64,000 nt of DNA from the NCBI RefSeq assembly GCF_025397995.1, contig NZ_CP104550.1, forward strand, positions 328,001 through 392,000, written 5' to 3'. The notes below the pieces were generated by a model that worked only from the letters and a program-made list of their open reading frames with translations, did not search any database and was not told where the DNA came from. This DNA comes from Methanothermobacter wolfeii (lineage in GTDB: Archaea > Methanobacteriota > Methanobacteria > Methanobacteriales > Methanothermobacteraceae). Below, piece by piece: positions 1 to 8,871 of the stretch. Each line of letters opens with the position of its first letter. The stretch's first letter is position 1. Made by a program: the position numbers and the translations under genes.

Positions 1-1
1 A

Positions 2-592
2 AGGAAATCATTCAGGAGGGAATGGACAGACGCATTCCTCAAGTCCATGGAGATGGATATAACCGTTTCGGACTACGGTACAATGAAGGACCTTGATGAG
101 TATCTCTTCGGATCATCCGAGGTTGTCGGGCTTTTTATGGCCCGGATAATGGGACTGGATGAAGATTCCTATCCCTATGCAAGGTACCTTGGAAGGGCCA
201 TGCAGTATGTTAACTTCATAAGGGATATTTCAGAGGACCTCCAGCTTGGAAGACTTTATTTCCCCAGGGAGGAACTTGAAAGATTTGACCTTGAAAGCCT
301 GGAGTACGGGGAGGTGATGGGAAAGAAGGATAACTTCATATCATTCCTCAGGGCCCAGATAGGGATATACAGGGAGTGGCAGAGCACCGCAGAGAAGGGC
401 TATTCATACATACCCTACCGTTATCTTCTGCCGATAAAGACCGCAGCGGACATGTACCTCTGGACGGCCCGTGTCATAGAAATGAACCCCCTAACGGTCT
501 ATGAAAGGAAGGTCAAGCCATCAAAGGGAAGGATAGTCTCGGGGGCGATCACCAACATGTTCCGCATCATACCCGTGACCCACAGGGGCTGA
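2..592 (+). CDS. Squalene/phytoene synthase, C-terminal part (5' end outside window)
   Basis: The frame is open from the window edge, so this is the C-terminal ~196 residues of a trans-isoprenyl diphosphate synthase of the squalene/phytoene synthase family, which condenses two prenyl diphosphates head to head. The second aspartate-rich motif lies near bases 205-240 (QYVNFIRDISED), followed by the family's GRLYFP segment. The first aspartate-rich motif must lie upstream of the window. A UbiA prenyltransferase starts 10 bases after the stop and a CruF-like gene is convergent, which favours a carotenoid (phytoene) role over squalene, but sequence alone does not settle the product. Confidence 0.88.
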   Translation, partial: RKSFRREWTDAFLKSMEMDITVSDYGTMKDLDEYLFGSSEVVGLFMARIMGLDEDSYPYARYLGRAMQYVNFIRDISEDLQLGRLYFPREELERFDLESLEYGEVMGKKDNFISFLRAQIGIYREWQSTAEKGYSYIPYRYLLPIKTAADMYLWTARVIEMNPLTVYERKVKPSKGRIVSGAITNMFRIIPVTHRG

Positions 593-601
593 AGTGATCA
601 A

Positions 602-1492
602 ATGGTCATCCAAGGGTCTCAAGGGCATGGAGGTGTCACTGACACCTTCAAATTCATCTTAAGAGTATCAAGGCCGCGTTTCTGGATTTACACCGGTGGA
701 ACATATGTTATAGGGTACACGCTGGGTGCATACGGGTTCATGGATTTCCTGGCCCCCTCTTACTATGTATACCTCATTTATTTCTTCCTGCCGGCGAACA
801 TCTTCATCTACGGTGTGAATGACTGCTGGGATGAGGAGACAGACTGCCTGAATCCAAAGAAGGGAACCATGGAGCACATGCTCGAGTCCTTTGAGAGAAG
901 GAAACTGCTCATCTCACTGGCAGCCGTGGCGGTCCTCAGCGCGGTTCTCATGTTATCCCAGACACCCGAGGAGGCACTGATATTCCTGGGCTTCCTTTTC
1001 CTCTCCTACTTCTACAGTGCACCGCCCCTGAGGTTCAAGGAGAAGCCTTTCCTTGACTTCTCATCCAATTACCTCTACATAATGCCAGGGATATTCGGTT
1101 ATAACCTGGTGACAGGATCATTACCCGATTTAAATCTGTTAGTTGCAGGGTTCTGCCATATAGCTGCGATGCACATCTTCTCTGCAGTCCCTGACACAGA
1201 ATATGATTCTGAAACCGGCATCATAACCACACCTGTCTTCATAGGGAGGAGGAAGGCCCTTGGACTCTCAGCATTCTTCTGGATTATACTATCCCTTCTG
1301 ACGGTACACCTCACGGATTTCCATCCCTTAAGTTTCCTGGTATTCCTGTATCCACTGTTCCCTCTTTCAGTCCTTCTATCTGAGAGGATAAGGATTGAAA
1401 GGATTTACTGGTACCTCCCCTACATCAACACTTCACTCGGAGGCCTCCTATTCCTGGCACTTATAAATAATAGGGTCTTCCACTGGATATAG
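602..1492 (+). CDS. UbiA-family membrane prenyltransferase (lycopene elongase-like)
   Basis: An integral membrane aromatic/carotenoid prenyltransferase of 296 residues with about eight or nine hydrophobic segments. The first Mg-prenyl diphosphate motif is N73-D-C-W-D-E-E-T-D81 and the second is D-T-E-Y-D-S-E near residues 198-204, both typical of UbiA proteins. It directly follows a phytoene/squalene synthase and faces a CruF homologue. This trio resembles the haloarchaeal C50 carotenoid (bacterioruberin) gene set, in which a UbiA protein adds C5 units to lycopene. That role is inferred from neighbours; other UbiA proteins of methanogens make archaeal lipids (digeranylgeranylglyceryl phosphate synthase). 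The ATG at 602 has only a weak upstream GTGATC-like site. Confidence 0.85.
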   Translation: MVIQGSQGHGGVTDTFKFILRVSRPRFWIYTGGTYVIGYTLGAYGFMDFLAPSYYVYLIYFFLPANIFIYGVNDCWDEETDCLNPKKGTMEHMLESFERRKLLISLAAVAVLSAVLMLSQTPEEALIFLGFLFLSYFYSAPPLRFKEKPFLDFSSNYLYIMPGIFGYNLVTGSLPDLNLLVAGFCHIAAMHIFSAVPDTEYDSETGIITTPVFIGRRKALGLSAFFWIILSLLTVHLTDFHPLSFLVFLYPLFPLSVLLSERIRIERIYWYLPYINTSLGGLLFLALINNRVFHWI

Positions 1493-1525
1493 GGTATCAG
1501 GAACATCAGCAGGGTCCCCATATGA

Positions 1526-2095
1526 CTACCATAGTCTGAGCCCCGTCCTGTAGAGTATGAGGGTGATGATGACGGTTCCGGTTATGAAGGGGACTTCAAG
1601 GCCGGTGAAGAGGGATGCGGCTGTCCAGAAACACATTATGAGGTAGAGGCTTGAAACAGAACCCTCTGGCATTTCCCTGAAACCATCCCTGAGCACGGCC
1701 AGGAGTATTAAAGCCGCCAGGAATCCGGTCAGGAGCCACCCTGCAAAGTTCTGCAGGGGCACCCCGTAGAATATACCGGGATTGTCCCAGACCCAGAAAC
1801 GGAGGGCCACCGCCATGGGGTCTATCACCATGTCACAGAGAACAGCAAGGACGGCCGTCAGAAGAAGGAATCCTGGGAGCCCATCAACAGATTCCTTTGC
1901 AAGGTATGCGCAGCCAAGGAAGATTGGAAGCCATGCAAAGGGGACCGTGAAGGGCGTGTACCCCAATAACTTTAAACCTATAATGCCAGTATAATGGAAC
2001 CCTGAGTATGGAAAACCCGTTATTATGGCGATAGTTTCAAGTACAATTGCATAAACCCCGAGTATAAGTATCAGAATGACGCCACGACCATCCAT
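1526..2095 (-). CDS. CruF/DUF422 carotenoid hydratase-like membrane protein, C-terminal part
   Basis: A 189-residue multi-spanning protein carrying the CruF/DUF422 signature: GFPYSGFHYTG with KLLGYTPFTVPFAW near residues 27-52, then DMVIDPMA and GIFYGVPLQNFAGWLLTG near residues 88-123. CruF hydrates carotenoid ends (bisanhydrobacterioruberin hydratase in haloarchaea). Family members are usually around 230-280 residues, and the missing N-terminal membrane segments lie in another frame just upstream (2071-2271). The ATG at 2095 sits directly after a run of five G, so this looks like the downstream half of a frameshifted gene rather than an independent start. It is convergent with the UbiA gene. 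A programmed frameshift or a sequencing error is also possible. Confidence 0.8.
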   Translation of the reverse strand: MDGRGVILILILGVYAIVLETIAIITGFPYSGFHYTGIIGLKLLGYTPFTVPFAWLPIFLGCAYLAKESVDGLPGFLLLTAVLAVLCDMVIDPMAVALRFWVWDNPGIFYGVPLQNFAGWLLTGFLAALILLAVLRDGFREMPEGSVSSLYLIMCFWTAASLFTGLEVPFITGTVIITLILYRTGLRLW

Positions 2096-2271
2096 CCCCC
2101 TGAGATGGCAAGGAAGGATGGAACTGCAAGGGCCATGATAAAAAGAACCGATATGATGGAATACCCTGAGATGTTAACATTAACAACAAAGTAGGATACT
2201 GTGGCAAGGATTAACCCTGTAAAGAGGATAACGGCCGATTTAAGATTCAGTTTTCCTGGCAGCAGAATCAC
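2071..2271 (-). CDS. N-terminal part of the same CruF-like protein, out of frame
   Basis: A 66-codon frame with GTG start at 2271 encodes two hydrophobic segments ending ALAVPSFLAI, which resembles the N-terminal helices expected before the CruF core. It runs out of frame at the G5 tract 2096-2100, and the CruF core resumes at 2095 in another frame. Adding one G there would join both into one protein of about 248 residues. It overlaps the end of the upstream nitrilase gene by 32 bases, which suggests translational coupling. On its own it is not a recognisable gene. Confidence 0.6.
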   Translation of the reverse strand: MILLPGKLNLKSAVILFTGLILATVSYFVVNVNISGYSIISVLFIMALAVPSFLAISGGWMVVASF

Positions 2272-3082
2272 CCCTGTAGATTTCAGGTCTGCGGTTCCTT
2301 AGAATGGGAAGCTCCCTCCTTGTTTTATCAATGAGTTCCATTTCCAGGTCAAGGGTGAAAACACCCTCCCCTTCATCGGCCTCAAGGACAACACCTCCCC
2401 AGGGGTCGGCCACCATTGAGTGGCCATAGGCGACATAACATGCATCAGGGTTCCTTGCCTGAGAGACCCCAACACAGTAGCACTGGTTGTCAAGGGCCCT
2501 CGACCTTATAAGGAGTTCCCAGTGGGCCGGGCCCGTTGTCATATTGAAGGCCCCGGGGAATATGAGTATCTCTGCTCCTTCAAGGACCATCATCCTTGAA
2601 AGTTCCGGGAAACGGATATCATAGCATATACCGACCCCCACCCTACCGTGGGGGGTGTCTATCACGGTTGCACCGTCACCGGCAAGGAGGCTCTCTGACT
2701 CCCTGAAGGTTATCTCTCCTGGAACATCGATATCAAAGAGATGAACCTTCCTGTGCCTCCCGGCGATATTTCCAGCATCATCAATGATGAATGATGTGTT
2801 GTACACTCCCTCGGGTGTCTTTTCAGGAATTGAACCCGCCACTATGTAAACACCGAGTTCCTCTGCAAGGACCCCCATGGCACCTACGGCGGGTCCATTT
2901 TCATCTTCAGCATACACGGCAAACCTCATGGTGTCATAGGGGCATATGAACATTTCAGGGAGCACCACAAGGTCAGCCCCCATACCGGCGGCTTCCCGCA
3001 CCATTGAAGATGCCCTTTCAATGTTCCCATACTTATCTTCAGTTACAAGCATCTGGCAGATCCCGATTTTAATATCAAACAC
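2240..3082 (-). CDS. Carbon-nitrogen hydrolase (nitrilase superfamily, omega-amidase-like)
   Basis: A cytoplasmic amidase of the nitrilase superfamily with the complete Glu-Lys-Cys triad in three motifs: VVLPEMF (E43 from the GTG at 3082), HRKVHLFD (K112) and GICYDIRFPE (C153). The arrangement fits the Nit2/omega-amidase or N-carbamoyl amidase subgroup; the substrate is unknown. The start is unclear. The frame is open to a TTG at 3124 inside mntP, GTG at 3082 has no spaced ribosome binding site, and homologues begin with MKIxxxQM, which here corresponds to ATT-AAA-ATC at 3073, eight bases after a perfect GGAGG. I give the first canonical codon compatible with gene spacing and treat the ATT separately. 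Confidence 0.88.
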   Translation of the reverse strand: MFDIKIGICQMLVTEDKYGNIERASSMVREAAGMGADLVVLPEMFICPYDTMRFAVYAEDENGPAVGAMGVLAEELGVYIVAGSIPEKTPEGVYNTSFIIDDAGNIAGRHRKVHLFDIDVPGEITFRESESLLAGDGATVIDTPHGRVGVGICYDIRFPELSRMMVLEGAEILIFPGAFNMTTGPAHWELLIRSRALDNQCYCVGVSQARNPDACYVAYGHSMVADPWGGVVLEADEGEGVFTLDLEMELIDKTRRELPILRNRRPEIYRGDSAARKTES

Positions 3083-3104
3083 CTCCCCGTAGCTTTCATG
3101 ATTA

Positions 3105-3656
3105 TCAGAGCGCGGTGTTCTCAAGAAGTATCTTCAAACCTATGATTATGAGGATGACGCCTCCAAGGGCCTCGGTCCGGTTCTCAAAGATATGCCCTAT
3201 CCTCTCACCCAGATAACTCCCCCCAATGGACATGATGAAGCTCAGGACCCCTATTATCAGGACAGGGAGCCATATGGAGAGGTCGAGGAGCGCGAAGCTC
3301 ACACCAACAGCAAAGGCATCTATACTTGTTGCAATGGACAGAATGAAGAGTTCACGGTAATTGAACTCGAATTCATCCTCCTCAAGCATGAAGCTTTCGT
3401 ATATCATCTTCAAACCGATTATGAGGAGCAGAAGGAACGCAATCCATGGTGCGAATGCTGATACAATGGCCTGGATTTCAAGTCCTGATAACCATCCAAG
3501 GACAGGCATACCGGCCTGGAATATGCCAAAGGATAGTGCGGATATCAGGGTATAGTTGACTCCTGATTCATGGGTGATGACTCCCCTGCTTACCGAGACA
3601 CTGAATACATCCATTCCAAGTCCAATTCCAAGAAATACCATTGACAGGATGTCCAT
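3105..3656 (-). CDS. mntP: Putative manganese efflux pump MntP
   Basis: A 183-residue membrane protein with six hydrophobic helices arranged as two repeats, each starting with the family's acidic helix: GIGLGMDVFSVSVSRG near residues 11-26 and SIATSIDAFAVGVSFAL near 107-123. The paired aspartates in these helices are characteristic of MntP (DUF204), which exports Mn2+ in bacteria. Start ATG 3656 has a GTGAT site about ten bases upstream. It is the first gene of a leftward group with the nitrilase and cruF parts. I saw no yybP-ykoY-type manganese riboswitch in the short leader. Function in archaea is inferred from the family. Confidence 0.87.
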   Translation of the reverse strand: MDILSMVFLGIGLGMDVFSVSVSRGVITHESGVNYTLISALSFGIFQAGMPVLGWLSGLEIQAIVSAFAPWIAFLLLLIIGLKMIYESFMLEEDEFEFNYRELFILSIATSIDAFAVGVSFALLDLSIWLPVLIIGVLSFIMSIGGSYLGERIGHIFENRTEALGGVILIIIGLKILLENTAL

Positions 3657-3980
3657 TCTATCACTGCTTTAATTCTGTGAACGAATATTTACTTTTAATG
3701 AGATTCCATATTTGAAGAAAGTTTTACATTCACTTCATGAGAATCCCATAGGTGCTAGGACAAGGCCACATATACACATCTTATGGGCATGTATCCTTAT
3801 AGGATATACTGTCTTAATAACCTATTCCTCAGCTTTAGTGGAATCAGGATACTCTTTCCAGGCGCTGAAGGTTCCAGAGGAGAGAAGAATCCGGGCTTCC
3901 CCTCTCACCATACCCTGAAGGAAACTCTTCATCAATGTTTATTAGACCTTCAAACAAAGAATTAGTCTGAGGATAGATGT
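3657..3980. other. Divergent intergenic region between mntP and the MoxR gene
   Basis: About 320 bases without a supported gene; the open frames inside lack ribosome binding sites and family features. It must hold the promoters of both flanking genes. On the minus strand an AT-rich block near 3686-3700 could be the mntP TATA region. An imperfect inverted repeat, GTATCC-TTATA-GGATA, lies near 3788-3804 and could be an operator. I see no known riboswitch. Confidence 0.5.
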
Positions 3981-4850
3981 GTGATGAAAATGGATCCATC
4001 AGGAAGAATAAAAGAACTTGAATCAGCCCTCAGAAACTCAGGATACATACCTGACAGGGAAATACTTATAACACTATTCCTCTCACTGGAACTTAAAAAA
4101 CCGGTACTTGTGGAGGGTCCTCCAGGGACAGGTAAAACACTTCTTGCCAGAAAAACGGCAGAGGCCCTTGGAAGGGACTTTTTCAGGATACAGTGCTATG
4201 AGGGGATAACCTTTGAGCAGATCGTTGGGGAGTGGAACTATCAGAAACAGCTCCTGAGCCTTGAGAAGTCACGTCTGGGTGGCTATGAGGAGGATGTTTT
4301 TGGTGAGGAGTACTTCATAAAGAGACCACTTCTCTCGGCTTTCATCAATGATAAACCCTCACTGATACTGATAGATGAGATAGACAAGGCCGATGAGGAG
4401 GTTGAGAGTTTCCTGCTCCAGGCACTGGGTGAAAAGCAGATAACGGTCAATGACCTTGGAACCTTTGACCTTAAAAATGATATAATGGTGTTTTTAACAT
4501 CCAACTCCCAGAGGAACCTCCTTGATGAAACAAGGGACAGATGCCTCTACCTCTACATAGACTACCCGTCCCCTGAGAGGGAGATGGAGATAGTGAAGGC
4601 CCATGTTCCATCAGTGCCCATGGGAATACTTGAGGAGGCAGTTTACTTTATAAACAGGGTTAGAAGGCTCAGCATCATAAAGAAGCCGTCCATCAGGGCT
4701 ACTGTTGACTGGGTTAAAACCCTCATGTCACTCGGAAGGGAGCATATCGATGATGAGACCCTTGAGGAAACCCTTGGTGTGATCGTGAAGAACAGATCCG
4801 ATGGAGATAAGGTAAGGGACCTCTTAAAATCAGGAATAAAAGAAAAATGA
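3981..4850 (+). CDS. MoxR-family AAA+ ATPase
   Basis: A 289-residue AAA+ ATPase of the MoxR/CoxD group. Walker A is GPPGTGKT at residues 46-53, Walker B is LILIDEID near 126-133, and sensor 1 lies in [10 protein letters not shown]. MoxR ATPases act as chaperones with VWA-domain partners in metal-centre insertion or complex assembly, and the next gene is such a partner, overlapping by four bases (ATGA). The pair is one transcription and probably one functional unit; the client is unknown. The listed start is GTG 3981; ATG 3984 or 3990 are equally possible behind the GAGGAT at 3969-3974. Confidence 0.88.
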   Translation: MMKMDPSGRIKELESALRNSGYIPDREILITLFLSLELKKPVLVEGPPGTGKTLLARKTAEALGRDFFRIQCYEGITFEQIVGEWNYQKQLLSLEKSRLGGYEEDVFGEEYFIKRPLLSAFINDKPSLILIDEIDKADEEVESFLLQALGEKQITVNDLGTFDLKNDIMVFLTSNSQRNLLDETRDRCLYLYIDYPSPEREMEIVKAHVPSVPMGILEEAVYFINRVRRLSIIKKPSIRATVDWVKTLMSLGREHIDDETLEETLGVIVKNRSDGDKVRDLLKSGIKEK

Positions 4851-5956
4851 ATGAAATAATCCGTTTTTCAAATATACTAAGGGATAAAAACGTCCCTGTC
4901 AGTATAAGAAGCACTAAAGATGCTTTCATGGCATACAGGATGTTCCGGGGGCGTGATGAACTCAGGGAGGCCCTCTTCTCTGTTTATGTTAAGGATATGA
5001 GGCACGCCGATGCATTCATGGAAGCATATGGGGAGGTGTTCGGGACAGCAGGGAAGGATGAACCCCTGGAATCAGGTGAGGATTCCACTGAGATTATCCA
5101 GGCACCCGACGGCGATATCAATGGAAAGGAAGGGGAATCCCTAATCCTTGATGATTTTAATGAACTTAAACCCGAGATTGAGGAAATAATTGACCTCAGG
5201 GGTGATGAGAGGAACATAATCGACAGGGATATGTCCACCCTGGACGCATTTGACCCTGAAATATTTGAACTCTGCCGCAGATTAGGGATTAAAATCGCAA
5301 ACCGAAGGTCAAGGAGGCTCAGACAGTCAAAGAGGACGCGGCCGGATATCAGGAGGAGCATACGCAGGAACCTGAAGCATGGAGGCACCCTCATCGAGCT
5401 CCTAAGGTCAGAGCCAAGGGAGAGGAAAAGTCAGCACATATTCCTCAGTGATGTTAGCGGTTCATGCGACTGGATAAGTAACTGGTTCTTCTGCATAGTC
5501 TATGCTGCACAGAAAACCTTCTACAGGTCAAGATTCTTTGACTTTGACAGCAAGATCGTTGAGACAACCCACCTCCTTGACGAAGAAGACCTTTACGATG
5601 CCTTCAGGAACCTCAGGGAATCAAGGGCCAGGAACCTGATGCTCCACGGCACATCAAACATGTACACGGCCTTCAGGGAGTTCCTTGAGAACGTCAGCTT
5701 CACAGGGAGATCATATATAGTGATACTCTCTGACTGCCGTGACTGGGCCGGCCCAAAAAGGAATGGTGTCCCTGAAAGCCAGGGGTTAATTTCTGAGATG
5801 GCTGAAGGGGCCAGAAGGGTGCTTATACTCAACCCTGAACCCTCAAAAAAGTGGGATGCTGTTGATAGCTGCGTATCCCTTTACAGGGATGCCGGGGCAA
5901 CCATAAAGGAGGTCAGGACACTCAGGCAGCTTGCAGAGGCCATAGAGAAACTATAG
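4847..5956 (+). CDS. VWA domain protein of the CoxE type, partner of MoxR ATPase
   Basis: A 369-residue protein. The N-terminal half is charged, with a basic stretch near residues 150-175, and the C-terminal half is a von Willebrand A domain with a MIDAS metal site: D202-V-S-G-S-C, a threonine in [11 protein letters not shown] near 266, and VILSDCRDW near 296. Such CoxE-like proteins work with MoxR ATPases; in carboxydotrophs they mature CO dehydrogenase, but no such enzyme is nearby. The ATG overlaps the stop of the ATPase gene, so translation is coupled. It converges with nucS. Confidence 0.85.
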   Translation: MNEIIRFSNILRDKNVPVSIRSTKDAFMAYRMFRGRDELREALFSVYVKDMRHADAFMEAYGEVFGTAGKDEPLESGEDSTEIIQAPDGDINGKEGESLILDDFNELKPEIEEIIDLRGDERNIIDRDMSTLDAFDPEIFELCRRLGIKIANRRSRRLRQSKRTRPDIRRSIRRNLKHGGTLIELLRSEPRERKSQHIFLSDVSGSCDWISNWFFCIVYAAQKTFYRSRFFDFDSKIVETTHLLDEEDLYDAFRNLRESRARNLMLHGTSNMYTAFREFLENVSFTGRSYIVILSDCRDWAGPKRNGVPESQGLISEMAEGARRVLILNPEPSKKWDAVDSCVSLYRDAGATIKEVRTLRQLAEAIEKL

Positions 5957-5968
5957 GCATATGATGGA

Positions 5969-6721
5969 TCAGCTGAAGTTATCCAGGGTGACTCCCCTGG
6001 CTGAACGGAGCTCCCTGGGGGGTTCAAGGGACCTGAACTCCAGGCCCTCATCCTCCAGCATCTCCATAGCATCATGGGTTATTGATGGTGCTACAAGCAT
6101 GCCCCTGACACCCCTCCTGTCATCCCGGAATTCATCAAGGTACCTTTTGAGCTGTTTAACCGCACTCACACCGGCTTTCCTGCTTTTAAGTTCAATTATG
6201 ACCAGGGAACCATTCTCATCCTTCCCGAGGATATCTATAAAACCGGCATCCGTGGAGTATTCCCTGGCAACCGGCCTGAAACCCTTCTCAATCAGGTGGG
6301 GATGCTCCATTATCATATCACCCATATCCCTTTCATGTCCAGCCACCTCAAGTTCATGCCGGTCCCTTGCAGTGTAGCAGGATACCAGGTGGGCTTCATG
6401 GATCTCGACTTCAAGGCGCTCCTCAGGGGACCTCCTTATACTTTCAAGGTATAGCTTCCCCCCCTTCATGTAGCTCCTGCATCTTGATCTGGGGGGCTGC
6501 CAGTTCACCGGGTCCACCTTACGGTCCTGGTGTATCATGAAGGTCCCATCCGGTTTTATGACGATCAAACGCTCTCCAGGTTCAAGCCGGCTCCTGGCAC
6601 GGCCCTCATAGGATGCACTGCAGCATGCAAGTATCACGATAAGCACCCTCTTCCTTATGCCTTCCTCAATAACCCTGTAGGCCTTCTTGGGGGATGGATT
6701 TTCAAAAACCTGACACTTCAT
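5969..6721 (-). CDS. nucS: Mismatch-specific/ssDNA endonuclease NucS (EndoMS)
   Basis: A 250-residue nuclease matching NucS/EndoMS over its length: an N-terminal beta-rich DNA-binding/dimerisation domain containing [20 protein letters not shown] and [14 protein letters not shown], and a C-terminal RecB-like nuclease domain with the active-site pattern GFIDILGKD ... [12 protein letters not shown] (D, E and K). In archaea the enzyme cuts both strands at mismatches and acts with PCNA as an alternative to MutS/MutL. The GTG at 6730 is in frame, but ATG 6721 is five bases behind AGTGA and fits better. It stands alone, convergent with the VWA gene. Confidence 0.92.
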   Translation of the reverse strand: MKCQVFENPSPKKAYRVIEEGIRKRVLIVILACCSASYEGRARSRLEPGERLIVIKPDGTFMIHQDRKVDPVNWQPPRSRCRSYMKGGKLYLESIRRSPEERLEVEIHEAHLVSCYTARDRHELEVAGHERDMGDMIMEHPHLIEKGFRPVAREYSTDAGFIDILGKDENGSLVIIELKSRKAGVSAVKQLKRYLDEFRDDRRGVRGMLVAPSITHDAMEMLEDEGLEFRSLEPPRELRSARGVTLDNFS

Positions 6722-6755
6722 AGGATTCACTTCTTCTGGGGTTACGTCTTCTCTT

Positions 6756-6823
6756 TTTTCATTTTGACTTTATTTTATTAGGTGGGGGTCTTTATGGTTT
6801 TCATTTTGACTTTCTTTTATTAG
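6756..6823. repeat. Direct repeat pair, 42-bp period, upstream of nucS
   Basis: Two near-identical T-rich copies at 6756-6781 and 6798-6823 (TTTTCATTTTGACTTT followed by A or C and TTTTATTAG) differ at one base. They lie between the divergent nucS and M48 protease starts, so they are probably in the promoter region. On the minus strand each contains an AT-rich TATA-like block. The origin looks like a short-range duplication. Confidence 0.75.
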
Positions 6824-6994
6824 ATTTTTGGAGGGAGAAGTTTATGGCTTCGGGATTATATTTTCTTCTAGATCTTCTAAAACTATTAGTACTTCAAGGG
6901 ATAACCTATATTATGGTCTCATAGGAGGGATTCAGAATGCTCATAGACCCTATGAGATACTGTGCCATTCCATTCCTCGGGAGATAGGGTTATC

Positions 6995-8392
6995 ATGATA
7001 AAGGAGTTTGTTATAGGGACAGAGCTCTCCCCGGCATATTACACTGACCTCCTTGATTTCATATACAGGTACTATTTTCTTCCAGGGGATTTCCTGGAAA
7101 CCCGGAGATCCGGGGACCGGATAGTATTCAGTGCCCTGATTAAGGGGAAAGGGGTGCGGGGTGAGATAATCCCGGGCGAAAACTTCAGGCTTGTACTCGA
7201 GTACCCCCCGGACCTTGAGGCTGAAGCAGAGGGGATATATGAGGATATATTCACATCAATCCAGGTCTTTGAGGAAAACATGCGCCAGCACACCATATAC
7301 TTTGCCTGGGTTGAGGGGGAGGAGATAATCCCTGAAAAGCCACCCTCAACCAGGAGGATGGCGTCAAAGAGCATATTCGGGAGCAGCCTCCTCCTTCTTT
7401 ACATAATGTTCTTCGGCATCAACATATTCCTTTTCCTGCTGCTGGGGATATACGCTGTAATCGCCATACTACTCCTGCAGCTGGGGATCATACTCTCATC
7501 AGATAAATTATATGCAAGGATGGGTGAATGGACGGTTACACGTGAAAACCCCTACGTGCATGTCATCCAGTTCCAGCTACCAGAGGATGAGTTCAGATTC
7601 TTCATAAAGACCATGGGTGAGGATGCCATCGTGCAGATAAAGAGGAAAATCTACAGCAGGTCACTGGCATATAAGAAGCCACCAACCTGTGATGTTGCAA
7701 GGGATGTGCTGGGAAAACATGGTTTCAGATGCAACCCCCTCCAGGAGAGGTCAAGGACCGTGAACCTCTACGGTATTGTTGATGAAGCAGCCAGAAAATT
7801 CAGGATACCCACACCCAGGATAGTTGTATCTAACACCATGGTACCCAACGCCGCAGCCACGGGCCCAAGCCCTGGTAGGGGCCTTGTACTTGTAACAACT
7901 GGGCTTATAGTCCAGCTGGATGATGAGGAAATACTTGCAGTCATCGGCCATGAAATGGGACACCTTAAGGGGCGTGACTCGCTCATACTCTTTAGCATAG
8001 TGTCTCTTGAGTTCATACTGAGACTCACCGTACTTCTTCCACTGGTTATCATATCACCCATCATCTACATCATCTTTGCAATGGGCCTCATATTCTTCGT
8101 GGCAAAGTTCTTTGAGGCAAGGGCTGATCTGCTCTCGGCAATGGTTATAGGCAGACCTGAAGTACTTGCAGGGGCCCTCAGGAAGATAGGATACCAGAAA
8201 CTTGTGATGGAGAGGATGGGCTCCCAGAGAATAAGGGGCTGGACCGCCTGGGACCCTCACCCTCCGATATACTTCCGGATAAAGAGGCTGGAGAACCTCA
8301 GGGACTGCACCGATATTAAAAGCCCCCTTCTGAGGTCCGCAGGAGATGTTATAAGGGGATTCAGGGACTCCATCAGGTGGATGTTTTTATAG
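6995..8392 (+). CDS. Membrane-bound M48-family zinc metalloprotease (HtpX-like)
   Basis: A protein of about 465 residues with an N-terminal soluble region, two hydrophobic helices around bases 7380-7500, and a peptidase M48 domain with the zinc motif HEMGH (bases about 7948-7962, within VIGHEMGHLKGRDS). Two more helices follow the motif, and a downstream glutamate lies in FFEARADLLSA. This is the HtpX/Ste24 layout, with quality control of membrane proteins as the usual role. The unusually long N-terminal domain resembles nothing I recognise. GTG 6962 is in frame, but ATG 6995 follows GGGAGAT. Its promoter must lie in the repeat-containing gap upstream. Confidence 0.85.
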   Translation: MIKEFVIGTELSPAYYTDLLDFIYRYYFLPGDFLETRRSGDRIVFSALIKGKGVRGEIIPGENFRLVLEYPPDLEAEAEGIYEDIFTSIQVFEENMRQHTIYFAWVEGEEIIPEKPPSTRRMASKSIFGSSLLLLYIMFFGINIFLFLLLGIYAVIAILLLQLGIILSSDKLYARMGEWTVTRENPYVHVIQFQLPEDEFRFFIKTMGEDAIVQIKRKIYSRSLAYKKPPTCDVARDVLGKHGFRCNPLQERSRTVNLYGIVDEAARKFRIPTPRIVVSNTMVPNAAATGPSPGRGLVLVTTGLIVQLDDEEILAVIGHEMGHLKGRDSLILFSIVSLEFILRLTVLLPLVIISPIIYIIFAMGLIFFVAKFFEARADLLSAMVIGRPEVLAGALRKIGYQKLVMERMGSQRIRGWTAWDPHPPIYFRIKRLENLRDCTDIKSPLLRSAGDVIRGFRDSIRWMFL

Positions 8393-8422
8393 GCCCCACC
8401 GGTGCGGCGGTCTCAGCAACAC

Positions 8423-8806
8423 CTACTTCACCCTTGAGATCACCGCTTCGATGTCACGGAGGCCTATATCCTCAGGGCCCTTTATCCCGTACCTCATGCA
8501 CTTGAACTCAACTGATTCCCGGTTTAAAATGTAATCAAAGAGGCTCCGGTACTCTTCGGCTGCAGGGTCATCCAGTCTTATGATCTTTTCGAGTTCAAGG
8601 ATGGATTCCCTCAGCAGGTCATTTATCCCTTCATGCTTCATCAGTTCCTGGATAAATTCATTCTTCTGACCTTCATATGATCCAAAAAATTTTTCAAAGG
8701 ACTTCATCTGCTGCATAGCCTTGTAGATTATCACCAGTTTATCCTGCAGCTCCAGGGCTTCATTTCTCGATAAAATATAAGATCCTCCTTTCACATGATA
8801 AATCAT
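8423..8806 (-). CDS. Hypothetical mostly helical protein
   Basis: No family recognised. The protein is charged and predicted largely helical (IYKAMQQMKSFEKFFGSYEGQK, ILELEKIIRLDDPAAEEYRS), without membrane segments or cysteine motifs apart from one Cys. The start is uncertain: ATG 8806 and GTG 8794 are in frame, but the only good ribosome binding site, GGAGGATC at about 8781-8788 on the minus strand, points to an ATT codon at 8776, which would give about 117 residues. It converges with the M48 gene and diverges from the ferredoxin gene. Confidence 0.7.
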   Translation of the reverse strand: MIYHVKGGSYILSRNEALELQDKLVIIYKAMQQMKSFEKFFGSYEGQKNEFIQELMKHEGINDLLRESILELEKIIRLDDPAAEEYRSLFDYILNRESVEFKCMRYGIKGPEDIGLRDIEAVISRVK

Positions 8807-8871
8807 CTTATAGATTAAGTATTTACTACCGCTCCCCCATATAATCAATTACTGAAGCTTGGGGTGACAGC

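Noticed and set aside
3657..3720. Manganese riboswitch before mntP
   Set aside because: The leader is too short and lacks the yybP-ykoY helices.
3712..3965. Two overlapping open frames of 60-68 codons
   Set aside because: No ribosome binding site, no family pattern and they lie in a promoter gap between divergent genes.
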